Below are positions 33,753 through 44,180 of a stretch of DNA of 64,000 nucleotides, piece after piece. The notes beneath the pieces were generated by a model. The model searched no databases. It was not told the DNA's origin and saw nothing but the letters and a program-made list of their open reading frames with translations. A program made the translations under genes and the position numbers. The DNA is from JBQLZQ01 sp052168355 (GTDB lineage Bacteria; Pseudomonadota; Alphaproteobacteria; DSM-16000; Inquilinaceae), in assembly GCA_052168355.1 (NCBI GenBank), contig JBQLZQ010000080.1, positions 1 through 64,000 of the forward strand, read 5' to 3'. Position 1 is the stretch's first letter. Each line of letters opens with the position of its first letter.

Positions 33753-35177
33753 ATGGCCGATTACGATCTTGCAATTCGCGGCGGAACCGTGGTCACGGCG
33801 GGCGACAGCGTGCGCGCCGATGTTGGCATTCGCGACGGCCGCGTCGTCGCCCTGGGGGATGCGATCACCGGCGCCAAGCGCGAAATCGATGCCGATGGTC
33901 TGCTGGTCATGCCGGGCGGCATCGACAGCCATGTGCATATCGAACAGCCGTCCGGGCCGGGCATCACGATGGCCGACGATTTCGAAAGCGCCACCCGTGC
34001 CGCGCTGGCCGGCGGCAACACGTTCGTCATGCCCTTTGCCCTTCAGGAACGCGGCACCAGCCTGCGCGCCGCCGTCGAAGCCTATCGCGCCAGGGCCGAG
34101 GGCCGCTGCCATATCGATACGGCGTTCCATCTCATCATCTCCGACCCGTCGCCGCAGGTGCTGGGTCAGGAACTGCCGGCTTTGGTCAAGGACGGCTACA
34201 CCTCGTTCAAGGTGTTCATGACCTATGACGATTTGGTGCTGAACGACCGCGAACTGCTTGAGGTGTTCGACGTCGCGCGCCGTGAGCGGGCGCTGGTGAT
34301 GGTTCACTGCGAAGGCTACGACGCCATCCGCTTCATGACAGAGCGGCTGGAAGAAGCGGGCCAGACCGCGCCCTATTACCATGGCGCGTCGCGCCCTGAG
34401 ATCGTCGAGCGCGAAGCCGCCCACCGCGCCATCAGCCACGCGCAGCTTGTCGACGTTCCCATCATGATCGTGCATGTGTCGGGCCGCGAGGCGATGGAAC
34501 AGATCAGGTGGGCCCAGGGTCGCGGCTTCAAGGTCTATGGCGAAACGTGCACCCAGTACATCACGCTGACCGAGGAGGATTTGAAGGGCTACAACATGGA
34601 CATGAGCGGCGCGAAATATGTCTGCTCGCCGCCGCCACGGGACAAGGCGAGCCAGGAAGCGATCTGGGAAGGCATCACCCAGGGCATTTTCCAGACCTTC
34701 TCGTCCGACCATTGTCCGTTCCGCTACGAGGGCAAGGACGGCAAGCAGCACCCCAAGGCGAAGACATCGTTCCGCTGGGTGCCCAACGGCATCCCCGGCG
34801 TCGAAACGCGCCTTCCGGTGTTCTTTTCCGAGGGCGTCTCCAAGGGCCGCATCACGGCCGAACAGTTCGTGGCCCTGACCGCCACCAATCATGCCCGCAT
34901 GTACGGCCTCTATCCGCGCAAGGGTTCCATCGGCGTCGGTTTCGACGCCGACATCACCTTGTGGGACCCGACCCGCAAAGAGACGATCCAGCAGAAGAAC
35001 ATGCAGCATGGCGCCGACTACACACCATGGGAGGGCTTTGAGGTCACGGGCTGGCCGGTCATGGTGATCGCCGGTGGTCGGGTGGCGATGGACGATGGAA
35101 AGATCCTGTCGCAGCCGGGCGAGGGCCGGGTGATCGAACGCGGCATTTCACCCTTCGCCGCGCCGTCCCATCCGTGA
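33753..35177 (+). CDS. dihydropyrimidinase/hydantoinase
   Basis: A 474-residue cyclic-imide hydrolase. Metal-site residues are all visible: GGIDSHVHIEQ, the lysine that becomes carbamylated in SFKVFMTYDD, His in MVHCEG, His in IVHVSG and Asp in FSSDHCPF. The substrate-loop Tyr is in NMDMSGAKYVCSPP nearby. It opens hydantoin or dihydropyrimidine rings to N-carbamoyl amino acids. ATG 33753 follows a GAGAAGGGA site; frame upstream to 33693 has no support. It is the last gene of the operon; no N-carbamoylase is seen unless the M20-like protein fills that role. Confidence 0.92.
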   Translation: MADYDLAIRGGTVVTAGDSVRADVGIRDGRVVALGDAITGAKREIDADGLLVMPGGIDSHVHIEQPSGPGITMADDFESATRAALAGGNTFVMPFALQERGTSLRAAVEAYRARAEGRCHIDTAFHLIISDPSPQVLGQELPALVKDGYTSFKVFMTYDDLVLNDRELLEVFDVARRERALVMVHCEGYDAIRFMTERLEEAGQTAPYYHGASRPEIVEREAAHRAISHAQLVDVPIMIVHVSGREAMEQIRWAQGRGFKVYGETCTQYITLTEEDLKGYNMDMSGAKYVCSPPPRDKASQEAIWEGITQGIFQTFSSDHCPFRYEGKDGKQHPKAKTSFRWVPNGIPGVETRLPVFFSEGVSKGRITAEQFVALTATNHARMYGLYPRKGSIGVGFDADITLWDPTRKETIQQKNMQHGADYTPWEGFEVTGWPVMVIAGGRVAMDDGKILSQPGEGRVIERGISPFAAPSHP

Positions 35178-35398
35178 CGGTGCGCATAGGAGGACGTTGA
35201 GGGCCGCGATACCGCTGTGGCCGCGGGACTCCCACGACGACCCTGGTTCCCGACTATCCGCTCTATCGGTGACGGCCCCTTGTTCGGTATAGGTATTGGC
35301 CATCTTGCCGCTGATCATGCGGCGGAAAACTCACGGTTTGGTCAGGCCTGGTTCGGCGGAGCCCCGAACGGAGTGCCAGCAAAGGATGGGCGCGAGCC
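35178..35398. promoter_or_regulatory. gap before the SorC gene
   Basis: These 221 bases hold no gene. GCCGC (35307-35311), a TGATCA centre and GCGGC (35319-35323) form a small palindrome that could be an operator, next to an AT-rich GGTATAGGTATTGG that might serve as a minus-10 region. I see no clear terminator for the upstream operon. Confidence 0.3.
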
Positions 35399-36364
35399 AT
35401 GGGCGACAAGGCAAGCAATAATGCCGGACGGCTGGACGAAGCGGCCCGGGCCGGCTGGCTCTACTATGTGGCGGGCAATACCCAGGATCAGATCGCGCGC
35501 AAGCTTGGGGTGTCGCGCCAGTCCGCGCAGCGGCTTGTTTCGCTTGCCATCAGTGAGCGGCTGGTCAAGGTGCGGGTCGACCATCCCATCGCCCGGTGCA
35601 TGGAATTGGCCGATCAGATCCGCGCCGCCTACCACACGCGGTACTGCGAGGTCGTGCCCAGCGATCCCGACGCTCCCGCCCTGCTGACCGGCGTGGCGAT
35701 CGCCGGGGCGGCGATCATGGAGCAGTACCTGAAATCGCCGGAGCCAAAGATCATCGCGCTGGGGACGGGCAGGGCGCTGCGCGCCTGTGTCGAACAGTTG
35801 CCGATCATGGACTGCCCGCAGCACCGTATCGTGTCGCTTCTTGGGAACATGATGAACGACGGCGCGGCGTCCTCCTACAACGTCGTCGTCCGCATGGCCG
35901 AACGGGTGAATGCGCGGCACTATCCCATGCCGTTGCCGGTTCTGGCCGCCGACCGGAACGAACTGGAGATGCTGCACGCCCTGCCCCCGGTGCGCCACAC
36001 GCTCGAGCTGTGTCGGCACGCGGATATCTCGTTTGTTGGGGTCGGTCAGATCGACGATGAGGGACCGTTGATCAAGGATGGATTTGTCGGCGAGCGCGAC
36101 CTACGCGCCCTCGAGGCGGCCGGAGGCGTCGGAGAGATCACGAGCTGGGTGTTCGACAAGAACGGCACGGTCATAGCAACGGGATTTAACGAAAGGGTTC
36201 TCAGCGCGCCCCTGCGTCCCGACGCCACCAATCCCGTTGTCGGCATCGCCATCGGCGCCGGCAAGGTTGCGGCAATCCGGGGGGCGCTGAAAGGTCGCCT
36301 GATCGACGCCCTGATCACCAACGAGGCAACCGCGGAGCGTATCCTGCAGTCCCCGTCGCGGTGA
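35399..36364 (+). CDS. SorC-family sugar-responsive regulator
   Basis: A 321-residue regulator of the SorC/DeoR-sugar-binding family. The N-terminal helix-turn-helix reads NTQDQIARKLGVSRQSAQRL, and the large C-terminal domain shows IIALGTGRALRACVEQL and DALITNEATAERIL, the sugar-phosphate isomerase-like effector fold. It lies directly upstream of the polyol ABC operon on the same strand, with a strong palindrome in the gap, so it is the likely regulator of smoEFGK-smoS-mtlK. Confidence 0.9.
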   Translation: MGDKASNNAGRLDEAARAGWLYYVAGNTQDQIARKLGVSRQSAQRLVSLAISERLVKVRVDHPIARCMELADQIRAAYHTRYCEVVPSDPDAPALLTGVAIAGAAIMEQYLKSPEPKIIALGTGRALRACVEQLPIMDCPQHRIVSLLGNMMNDGAASSYNVVVRMAERVNARHYPMPLPVLAADRNELEMLHALPPVRHTLELCRHADISFVGVGQIDDEGPLIKDGFVGERDLRALEAAGGVGEITSWVFDKNGTVIATGFNERVLSAPLRPDATNPVVGIAIGAGKVAAIRGALKGRLIDALITNEATAERILQSPSR

Positions 36365-36404
36365 TCCCGTCCGCACTCGTTCCGATGACAGGATGTCGAG
36401 CCTG

Positions 36405-36443
36405 TTGACAAGGAGGTCCCTTAGGCTGAGTATATGCTCAGCC
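36405..36443 (+). promoter_or_regulatory. smo operon promoter with SorC-type operator
   Basis: A consensus TTGACA (36405-36410) precedes the palindrome GGCTGAGTATATGCTCAGCC (36424-36443), whose seven-base arms pair exactly and whose TATATG centre falls in the minus-10 region. A regulator bound there would cover the promoter. The GGAGG site of the binding-protein gene is about 30 bases further on. Confidence 0.55.
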
Positions 36444-36482
36444 CGTTGGCATATGCCCTTCGTGCTCTTTAGGGAGGAATAC

Positions 36483-37793
36483 ATGAAAATCTCGACCCGC
36501 GCTCTTTTGGGCGCAACGGCGTTGTCGGCGGTATCGTTCGCGGCCGGCGCGGAAACCCTGACCATCGCCACCGTCAACAACGGCGATATGGTCCGCATGC
36601 AAGGCCTGACCGCCGATTTCACCGCCAAGAACCCCGATATCGAATTGGAATGGGTGACGCTGGAGGAAAACGTTCTGCGTCAGCGTGTGACCACGGACAT
36701 CGCGGCCAGGGGCGGGCAGTACGACGTGATGACCATCGGTACCTACGAGGTTCCGATCTGGGGCAAGCAAGGCTGGCTGGTGTCGCTCAACGATCTGCCG
36801 GAAAGCTATGACATCGACGACATCCTGCCCCCCATCCGCGACGGCCTGACCGTCGACGGCGAGCTTTTCGCGGCCCCGTTCTACGGCGAGTCGTCGATGG
36901 TGATGTACCGCACGGACCTGATGGAAAAGGCCGGGATGGACATGCCCGACGCCCCGACCTGGGATTTCATCGCCGAGGCCGCCCGCGCCATGACCGACAA
37001 GGACAACGAGATCTACGGCATCTGTCTGCGCGGCAAGGCCGGCTGGGGCGAGAACGCGGCCTTCCTGACCGCCACCGCCAACAGCTTCGGCGCGCGCTGG
37101 TTCGACGAGGATTGGAACCCCCAGTTCGACTCGCAGGCCTGGGCCGATACGCTGAATTTCTACGTCGACCTGATGAACGACGCCGGTCCTCCGGGTGCCG
37201 CCAACAACGGCTTCAACGAAAACCTGGCGTTGTTCCAGACCGGCAAGTGCGGGATGTGGATCGACGCCACCGTCGCCGCGTCGTTCGTGACCAACCCTAA
37301 TGACAGCGAAGTCGCCGATCGGGTCGGTTTCGCCCTGGCCCCCGACAATGGTCTTGGCAAGCGGAGCAACTGGCTCTGGGCGTGGTCGTTGGCCATCCCG
37401 GCGGGCACCGACAACGAGGACGCCGCCAAGAAGTTCGTCGAATGGGCGACGTCGAAGGAATATCTCGCTCTCGTCGCCGAGAACGAAGGCTGGGCCAATG
37501 TTCCCCCGGGCACACGCACGTCGCTCTACGAGAACCCGGAATACGCCAAGGTGCCCTTCGCGCAGATGACGCTCGACAGCATCAACGCCGCCGATCCGAC
37601 CGACCCGACGGTCGATCCGGTGCCGTATGTCGGAATACAGTTCGTCGCTATCCCTGAATTCCAGGGAATCGCCACGGCCGTGGGCCAGCAATTCGCGGCG
37701 GCCCTTGCCGGCCAGACCTCGGTCGAGGACGCGCTTGCGAACGCGCAGGCTCTGACCCTGGTCGAGATGGAGGACGCCGGGTACATCGACTGA
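36483..37793 (+). CDS. smoE: sorbitol/mannitol ABC transporter, binding protein
   Basis: A 436-residue family-1 sugar-binding protein. A Sec signal ends SFAAGAETL. NPDIELEWVTLEENVLRQRV, FAAPFYGESSMVMYRTDLM and GKCGMWIDATVAASFV match SmoE of the Rhodobacter sorbitol/mannitol system. AGGGAGG precedes ATG 36483. Gene order that follows (two permeases, ATPase, SmoS, MtlK) is the same as in that system, which supports the assignment. A hairpin follows the gene. Confidence 0.88.
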   Translation: MKISTRALLGATALSAVSFAAGAETLTIATVNNGDMVRMQGLTADFTAKNPDIELEWVTLEENVLRQRVTTDIAARGGQYDVMTIGTYEVPIWGKQGWLVSLNDLPESYDIDDILPPIRDGLTVDGELFAAPFYGESSMVMYRTDLMEKAGMDMPDAPTWDFIAEAARAMTDKDNEIYGICLRGKAGWGENAAFLTATANSFGARWFDEDWNPQFDSQAWADTLNFYVDLMNDAGPPGAANNGFNENLALFQTGKCGMWIDATVAASFVTNPNDSEVADRVGFALAPDNGLGKRSNWLWAWSLAIPAGTDNEDAAKKFVEWATSKEYLALVAENEGWANVPPGTRTSLYENPEYAKVPFAQMTLDSINAADPTDPTVDPVPYVGIQFVAIPEFQGIATAVGQQFAAALAGQTSVEDALANAQALTLVEMEDAGYID

Positions 37794-37798
37794 CCTCA

Positions 37799-37828
37799 AA
37801 GGGGCCGGACCGCGTGGCCCGGCCCCTT
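37799..37828 (+). terminator. hairpin after smoE
   Basis: AAGGGGCCGG (37799-37808) and CCGGCCCCTT (37819-37828) pair perfectly around a ten-base loop just after the smoE stop. No long T-run follows, so partial termination or mRNA protection is more likely than a full stop. Confidence 0.6.
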
Positions 37829-37920
37829 CGTCTTCGCTGCCGCTGCGGTCAGGTCAGATGCATCCGGTCCGACGGGTTGGGTCCGGCCGTGCGCCGTCGC
37901 TTACGTTTGGCGCCGCCCTG

Positions 37921-38052
37921 GAGACCGTTGGCGAAAAGAACATGGTCCGCATCGTTGGGGAGGCGGGGATATGAGTAGCCAGCGCGCCGCCCCCTCCTGG
38001 CCCAAGCCCGCGCCAGGGCGGCGCGGACCGTGCCCTATTCGCAAACGGTCTC
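37921..38052. mobile_element. 132-bp element with 30-bp imperfect terminal inverted repeats (MITE-like)
   Basis: The first 30 bases (starting GAGACCGTTGGCGAA) and the reverse complement of the last 30 (starting GAGACCGTTTGCGAA) agree at 25 positions. The interior encodes nothing. Size and ends suit a non-autonomous miniature transposable element that landed between smoE and smoF; I could not identify a clear target duplication. It would also form a long hairpin in the operon transcript. Confidence 0.5.
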
Positions 38053-38083
38053 TTAGATCCAGATAAGGGGGCTTTGACCACTC

Positions 38084-38956
38084 ATGTCCACCCAGCATTC
38101 CCGCACCGCCGCCCGCACCATGATCTCGCCCGCCGTCACCCTGTTGCTGGGCTGGATGCTGATTCCCCTGTGCCTGACTCTCTACTTCTCGTTTCGCCGC
38201 TACCGATTGCTGTCGCCGGATCAGCAGGGCTGGGTGGGCTGGCGCAATTACGAAAGTTTCCTGACCAACCCCGCCTTTACCCACGCGCTGGTGAACACTC
38301 TGCTGCTGGTCGGCGGCGTGCTGATCATCACCGTCGTTCTGGGCGTGCTGCTGGCGCTGCTGCTCGACCAGCCGATGTGGGGGCGGGGAATCGTGCGGAT
38401 CCTGGTGATCGCCCCGTTCTTCGTGATGCCGACCGTCAGCGCGCTGGTCTGGAAGAACATGTTCATGAACCCGGTCAACGGCCTGTTCGCCAACTTTCTC
38501 AAGGCGATCGGTCTGCAGCCTTACGATTTTCTCAGTCAGGCGCCGCTTGCCTCGATCATCGGCATCGTGAGCTGGCAGTGGCTGCCGTTCGCCACCCTGA
38601 TCCTTTTGACCGCCATGCAGTCGCTGGACAGCGAACAGTTGGAGGCGGCGGAGATGGACGGCGCCAGCGCCTTGAGCCGGTTCTGGTTCATCAAGCTGCC
38701 GCACCTGTCGCGCGCCATCACCGTGGTCATCCTGATCCAGACGATCTTCCTGTTGTCGATCTTCGCCGAAATCCTGGTAACGACGAACGGCGGTCCGGGC
38801 ACCGCATCGACGAACCTGACCTACCTCGTCTATGCGCAGTCCCTGCTGCAATACGATGTCGGTCGCGGATCGGCCGGCGGGGTCGTGGCCATCATTCTGG
38901 CCAACATCGTGGCGGTTTTTCTCATGCGGATGATCGGCAGGAACCTCGATGCGTGA
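38084..38956 (+). CDS. smoF: sorbitol/mannitol ABC transporter, permease 1
   Basis: A 290-residue MalF-type permease with six predicted spans. Typical text includes PLCLTLYFSFRRYRLLSP near the first span and the EAA loop LEAAEMDGASALSRFWFIKL. It would pair with the next permease. It starts 31 bases after the MITE-like element. Confidence 0.88.
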   Translation: MSTQHSRTAARTMISPAVTLLLGWMLIPLCLTLYFSFRRYRLLSPDQQGWVGWRNYESFLTNPAFTHALVNTLLLVGGVLIITVVLGVLLALLLDQPMWGRGIVRILVIAPFFVMPTVSALVWKNMFMNPVNGLFANFLKAIGLQPYDFLSQAPLASIIGIVSWQWLPFATLILLTAMQSLDSEQLEAAEMDGASALSRFWFIKLPHLSRAITVVILIQTIFLLSIFAEILVTTNGGPGTASTNLTYLVYAQSLLQYDVGRGSAGGVVAIILANIVAVFLMRMIGRNLDA

Positions 38957-39026
38957 GATCGGCACTACCGGAAACCGGCAGCGTTCGAACAGCCAAATCC
39001 GTCGCAAGGAATAGAAGGACCGAGGC

Positions 39027-39857
39027 ATGGCCCGCGCCGTAACCACCAACCGCAAGATCGCCTATACCGCGTGCGCCTGGGGGATCGGTCTGCTGATCTT
39101 CTTTCCGATCCTCTGGACCATCCTGACCAGTTTCAAGACCGAGGCGGAGGCGATCGCCTCGCCCCCCTCGTTTCTGATCTTTGACTGGACGGTCGAGAAT
39201 TACGCGACGGTGCAGGAACGGTCGGACTATTTCCGGCACTTCTGGAATTCCATCGTGATTTCGCTTGGCTCGACCCTGATCGGCCTGGCGATCGCCATCC
39301 CGGCGGCGTGGTCCATGGCGTTCGTTCCCAGCAAACACACCAAGAACGTCCTGATGTGGATGCTCAGCACCAAGATGCTGCCGCCGGTCGGCGTGCTGGT
39401 GCCGATCTATCTGATCTTCCGGGACACCGGCCTTCTGGACACCCGCACGGGGCTGGTGATCGTCCTGACGTTGATCAACCTGCCGATCATCGTTTGGATG
39501 CTCTACACCTATTTCAAGGAAATTCCCGGCGAGATCCTTGAGGCGGCGCGCATGGACGGCGCGTCGCTGCGGTCGGAAATTCTCTATGTCCTGACGCCGA
39601 TGGCGGTTCCGGGAATCGCCTCGACCCTGCTCCTCAACATCATCCTGGCCTGGAACGAAGCGTTCTGGACTTTGAACCTGACGGCCGCCAACGCGGCCCC
39701 GCTGACCGCGTTCATCGCCAGCTATTCCAGCCCCGAGGGCCTGTTCTACGCCAAGCTCAGCGCGGCAAGCACGATGGCCATCGCACCGATCCTGATCATG
39801 GGGTGGTTCAGTCAGAAACAACTCGTCCGCGGCCTGACATTCGGCGCCGTCAAGTGA
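39027..39857 (+). CDS. smoG: sorbitol/mannitol ABC transporter, permease 2
   Basis: A 276-residue MalG-type permease. SFKTEAEAIASPPSFLI after the first span and the EAA loop ILEAARMDGASLRSEILYVL are characteristic; the C-terminus RGLTFGAVK is the usual end of SmoG-like proteins. It forms the heterodimeric channel with the preceding permease. Confidence 0.88.
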   Translation: MARAVTTNRKIAYTACAWGIGLLIFFPILWTILTSFKTEAEAIASPPSFLIFDWTVENYATVQERSDYFRHFWNSIVISLGSTLIGLAIAIPAAWSMAFVPSKHTKNVLMWMLSTKMLPPVGVLVPIYLIFRDTGLLDTRTGLVIVLTLINLPIIVWMLYTYFKEIPGEILEAARMDGASLRSEILYVLTPMAVPGIASTLLLNIILAWNEAFWTLNLTAANAAPLTAFIASYSSPEGLFYAKLSAASTMAIAPILIMGWFSQKQLVRGLTFGAVK

Positions 39858-39879
39858 CCGCAGAATAGGATCCAAATCG

Positions 39880-40880
<1,001 letters not shown>

Positions 40881-40884
<4 letters not shown>

Positions 40885-41654
40885 CGCGGCTGGCGGGCAG
40901 GATCGCACTGATCACCGGCGCGGCCCGCGGCATCGGCCGCGCCTTTGCCGAGGCGTATGTGGGTGAGGGCGCCACGGTCGTGATCGCGGATATCGATCTC
41001 GACGCCGCGACGCGGACCGCGGCGGAGATCGGGACCGCCGCCCACGCCGTTCACCTGGACGTCACCGATCAGGGATCCATCGAGGCCTGCGTCGACGGGG
41101 TCGTCGCCGACCATGGCGGGATCGACATTCTCATCAACAACGCCGCCCTGTTCGATCTCGCCGCGATCACGGACATCACCCGCGACAGCTATGATCGGCT
41201 TTTTTCGGTCAACGTCGCGGGGGTGCTGTTCACGCTGCAGGCCGTCGCCAGGGCGATGATCGCGCGCGGCAAGGGCGGCAAGATCATCAACATGGCGTCC
41301 CAGGCGGGGCGGCGGGGCGAGCCCTTGGTCGGGGTCTATTGCGCCACCAAGGCGGCTGTCATCAGCCTGACACAGTCGGCCGGCCTGAACCTGATCGCTC
41401 ACGGCATCAACGTGAACGCCATCGCCCCCGGTGTCGTCGATGGCGAGCATTGGGACCATGTGGATGCGCTGTTCGCCCGGGCCGAAGGCCTGCGTCCCGG
41501 TGAAAAGAAACGTCGGGTGGGGGAGGCGGTTCCGTTCGGGCGCATGGGTAAGGCCGCCGATCTGACCGGCATGGCGATCTTTCTGGCCAGCCGCGAGGCC
41601 GATTACGTCGTCGCCCAAACCTACAACGTCGATGGCGGGAACTGGATGAGCTGA
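40881..41654 (+). CDS. smoS: sorbitol (L-iditol 2-) dehydrogenase, short-chain type
   Basis: A 257-residue SDR, the length of Rhodobacter SmoS (about 256). The cofactor motif is LITGAARGIG, followed by an acidic residue (ADIDLD) that favours NAD, then NNAALFD and the catalytic Ser and Tyr-Lys in INMASQAGRRG and VYCATKAAV. It would oxidise sorbitol to fructose, and galactitol or L-iditol in some relatives. It sits between smoK and mtlK as in the known operon. Confidence 0.9.
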
Positions 41655-41655
41655 T

Positions 41656-43143
41656 ATGGCGGTTCGGCTGTCCCTGGCGACGCTCGGCGATCTTCCCGCT
41701 GCGGTCGCGCGTCCATCCTACGACCGGGCGGCGCTGACGCCCGGCATCGTGCACATCGGTGTCGGCAACTTTCACCGGGCCCATCAGGCGGTCTATCTGG
41801 ATCGGCTTTTCGAGGCGGGCGAGGATCACGACTGGGCCATCGTCGGCGCGGGTGTCAGGCCCGCGGATGGGAATGTGCGTGAGCGGCTGGCCGGTCAGGA
41901 CTGGCTGACCACGGTGGTGGAGCTGGACCCGGAGGGTTTGAGCGCCCGGGTCACGGGCGCCATGATCGACATGCTGCCCGTCGATGCCGGTCTGCTGGTC
42001 CGGCGCTTGTGCGATCCGGCCATCCGTATCGTGTCGCTCACGATCACCGAGGGCGGCTATTTCATCGATGCGACGAATGGCGATTTCCAGCGCGATCATC
42101 CCGACATCGTCCACGATGCGGCCCACCCCGATGCCCCGAAGACGGTGTTCGGCATCCTGCTTGCCGCCCTGCGCCTGCGGTTCGATGCCGGCCAGGCGCC
42201 CTTCACCGTCATGTCGTGCGACAACCTGCCGGAAAACGGCGATATCACGCGCCGGGCCGTGCTGGGGTTGGCGTCGCTGGCAACGCCGCAGCTTGCCGCG
42301 CGCGTTGCCAGCGAGGTGGCTTTTCCGAACGGCATGGTGGACTGCATCACACCGGCCACCGGCGAACGGGAACGCAGACGGGTGGCCGAAGAGTTCGGAA
42401 TCGAGGATGCCGCGCCCGTGATGTGCGAGCCGTTTCGTCAATGGGTCCTTCAGGACAGGTTCCCGCACGGCCGCCCGGCGCTGGAAAAGGTCGGCGTTCG
42501 GTTCGTCGACGACGTGACACCGTATGAGCTGATGAAGCTGCGCATCCTCAACGGCGGCCATGCGACCATCGCCTATCCGTCGGCGCTGTTGGGCTACCGA
42601 TATGGTCACCAGGCGATGGCCGACCCCGACATTCGCGGCTGGCTGATGCATCTGGGCCGGTCCGAAATCATTCCGGTGCTGCCGCCGATCGCGGAGGTCG
42701 ATCTGGACAATTATCTGGGGACCTGTGCGCGGCGGTTCTCGAATTCGGCGGTTGCCGACACGATCGGGCGGCTGTGTTTCGATGGGTCGAACCGCCAACC
42801 GAAGTTCATCCTGCCCACCGTCAGGGATGCCTTGGACAAGGGTCTGCCGTGTGACGGCCTTGCCCTCGAGGTAGCGTTTTGGTGCCGGTACTGCGCCGCG
42901 AGCGCCGAAACCGGCTCGGGCATCGTCCTGGAGGATGAACGCGCCGATCAACTCGCCGCCACCGCTCTCGACGCAAGAACCGACCCCATTCTTTTTCTCA
43001 ACATCCGCGACGTGTTTGGCGATCTGTCCGGCCAACCGCGCTTTGCCGATGCGTTCGCCATCCACCTGCGCGATCTCTGGGCGAACGGCCCCCGGGCCGT
43101 CCTGCAAAGGGTCCTGAGCGCGTCGCAGGATGCAACCGATTGA
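41656..43143 (+). CDS. mtlK: mannitol 2-dehydrogenase
   Basis: A 495-residue long-chain polyol dehydrogenase. The N-terminal cofactor region reads IVHIGVGNFHRAHQAVYLD, and the catalytic signature KLRILNGGHATIAY carries the active Lys, Asn and His. It oxidises D-mannitol to D-fructose with NAD. The gene begins one base after the smoS stop. No fructokinase follows here, so fructose must be phosphorylated by an enzyme encoded elsewhere. Confidence 0.92.
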   Translation: MAVRLSLATLGDLPAAVARPSYDRAALTPGIVHIGVGNFHRAHQAVYLDRLFEAGEDHDWAIVGAGVRPADGNVRERLAGQDWLTTVVELDPEGLSARVTGAMIDMLPVDAGLLVRRLCDPAIRIVSLTITEGGYFIDATNGDFQRDHPDIVHDAAHPDAPKTVFGILLAALRLRFDAGQAPFTVMSCDNLPENGDITRRAVLGLASLATPQLAARVASEVAFPNGMVDCITPATGERERRRVAEEFGIEDAAPVMCEPFRQWVLQDRFPHGRPALEKVGVRFVDDVTPYELMKLRILNGGHATIAYPSALLGYRYGHQAMADPDIRGWLMHLGRSEIIPVLPPIAEVDLDNYLGTCARRFSNSAVADTIGRLCFDGSNRQPKFILPTVRDALDKGLPCDGLALEVAFWCRYCAASAETGSGIVLEDERADQLAATALDARTDPILFLNIRDVFGDLSGQPRFADAFAIHLRDLWANGPRAVLQRVLSASQDATD

Positions 43144-43211
43144 AAAAAGCCCACCCGCTGGTACGCTTTGGTCGTCGACACGGGTGAACTTGGCGAACGG
43201 GAGAAGACCCC

Positions 43212-44180
43212 ATGACGGTCCAGATACGGACAGCGGCGCGATTGCCGTTTGCCGTCTCCAGCCTGTGCTTTGGAACCTCGCCTCTGGGCAGCATGCCGGA
43301 CACCTACGGCTACGAGGTGGGGGAGGAGCAGGCGCGCGCCACGGTCCGGGCCATCCTGGCCGCGCCGCGGAGTTTCATCGACACCTCGCGCAACTACGGC
43401 ATGGGACGCAGCGAGAAACGGGTGGGCGCCGTGATCGCGGAACTGGGCGGATTGCCCGCGGGGTGCGTTCTGGCGACCAAAATCGACCGGGACATGGAGA
43501 CCAATCGGCTCGATGCGGATCGCGCCCGGCGGTCGGTCGAGGAAAGCCTCGAGGCGCTGGGTCTGGACCGTCTCCATATCCTGCATCTGCACGACCCCGA
43601 ATACTGCCGCGACCTGCGGGAGATCACGATGTCGGGCGGCGCGCTGGACGAGCTGTGCAAGATGAAGGAAGAAGGGTTGGTCGCGGCGGTCGGCCTGGCC
43701 ATGGGCAAGCTGCCGTTGATGATGGATCTTCTGCCGAACTGGGACTTCGACGCGCTCATCAGCCATAACCGCTTTACCTTGCTGAACCGCGCCGCGGACG
43801 AGATGTTTTCCGACGCCCAGGCGCGCGGTATCGCCATCTTCAACGCCGCGCCATACGCCGGCGGCGTGCTTGCCAAGGGTTCGGCGGCATCGACGCGGAT
43901 CACCTATCAGGACGCGACAGACGACCAGATGGCGCCGGTCCGGGCCATCGAAAGCATCTGCGCGCGTCACGAGGTGCCCGTGGGGGCGGCGGCGCTTCAG
44001 TTTTCCATGCGCGACAGCCGCGTCACGTCGACGATTTGCGGGGTGTCCAAACCTGAACGGGTGACGCAGACCACCGAATGGGCGGAATGGCCGGTCCCAG
44101 AGGCGGCGTGGGCCGATCTGCTGGCGCTGCCCTATGCGACCGACGACCCGGAAGCCGGCCGCGAGTATCGCCCGTGCTAA
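43212..44180 (+). CDS. aldo/keto reductase (aldose 1-dehydrogenase-like)
   Basis: A 322-residue barrel protein. Catalytic Asp and Tyr are in FIDTSRNYGMGRSE, Lys in VLATKIDRDM and His in ILHLHDPE. It belongs with the L-fucose/D-threo-aldose dehydrogenase branch (LCFGTSPLGSMPD). It follows mtlK by 68 bases with a GGGAG site and probably belongs to the same transcript, perhaps widening the set of sugars used. Confidence 0.87.
   Translation: MTVQIRTAARLPFAVSSLCFGTSPLGSMPDTYGYEVGEEQARATVRAILAAPRSFIDTSRNYGMGRSEKRVGAVIAELGGLPAGCVLATKIDRDMETNRLDADRARRSVEESLEALGLDRLHILHLHDPEYCRDLREITMSGGALDELCKMKEEGLVAAVGLAMGKLPLMMDLLPNWDFDALISHNRFTLLNRAADEMFSDAQARGIAIFNAAPYAGGVLAKGSAASTRITYQDATDDQMAPVRAIESICARHEVPVGAAALQFSMRDSRVTSTICGVSKPERVTQTTEWAEWPVPEAAWADLLALPYATDDPEAGREYRPC

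Noticed and set aside
32967..35009. A 680-codon open frame on the minus strand
   Set aside because: It mirrors the fused oxidase end, the DUF3830 gene and the hydantoinase, each with clear catalytic motifs on the plus strand.
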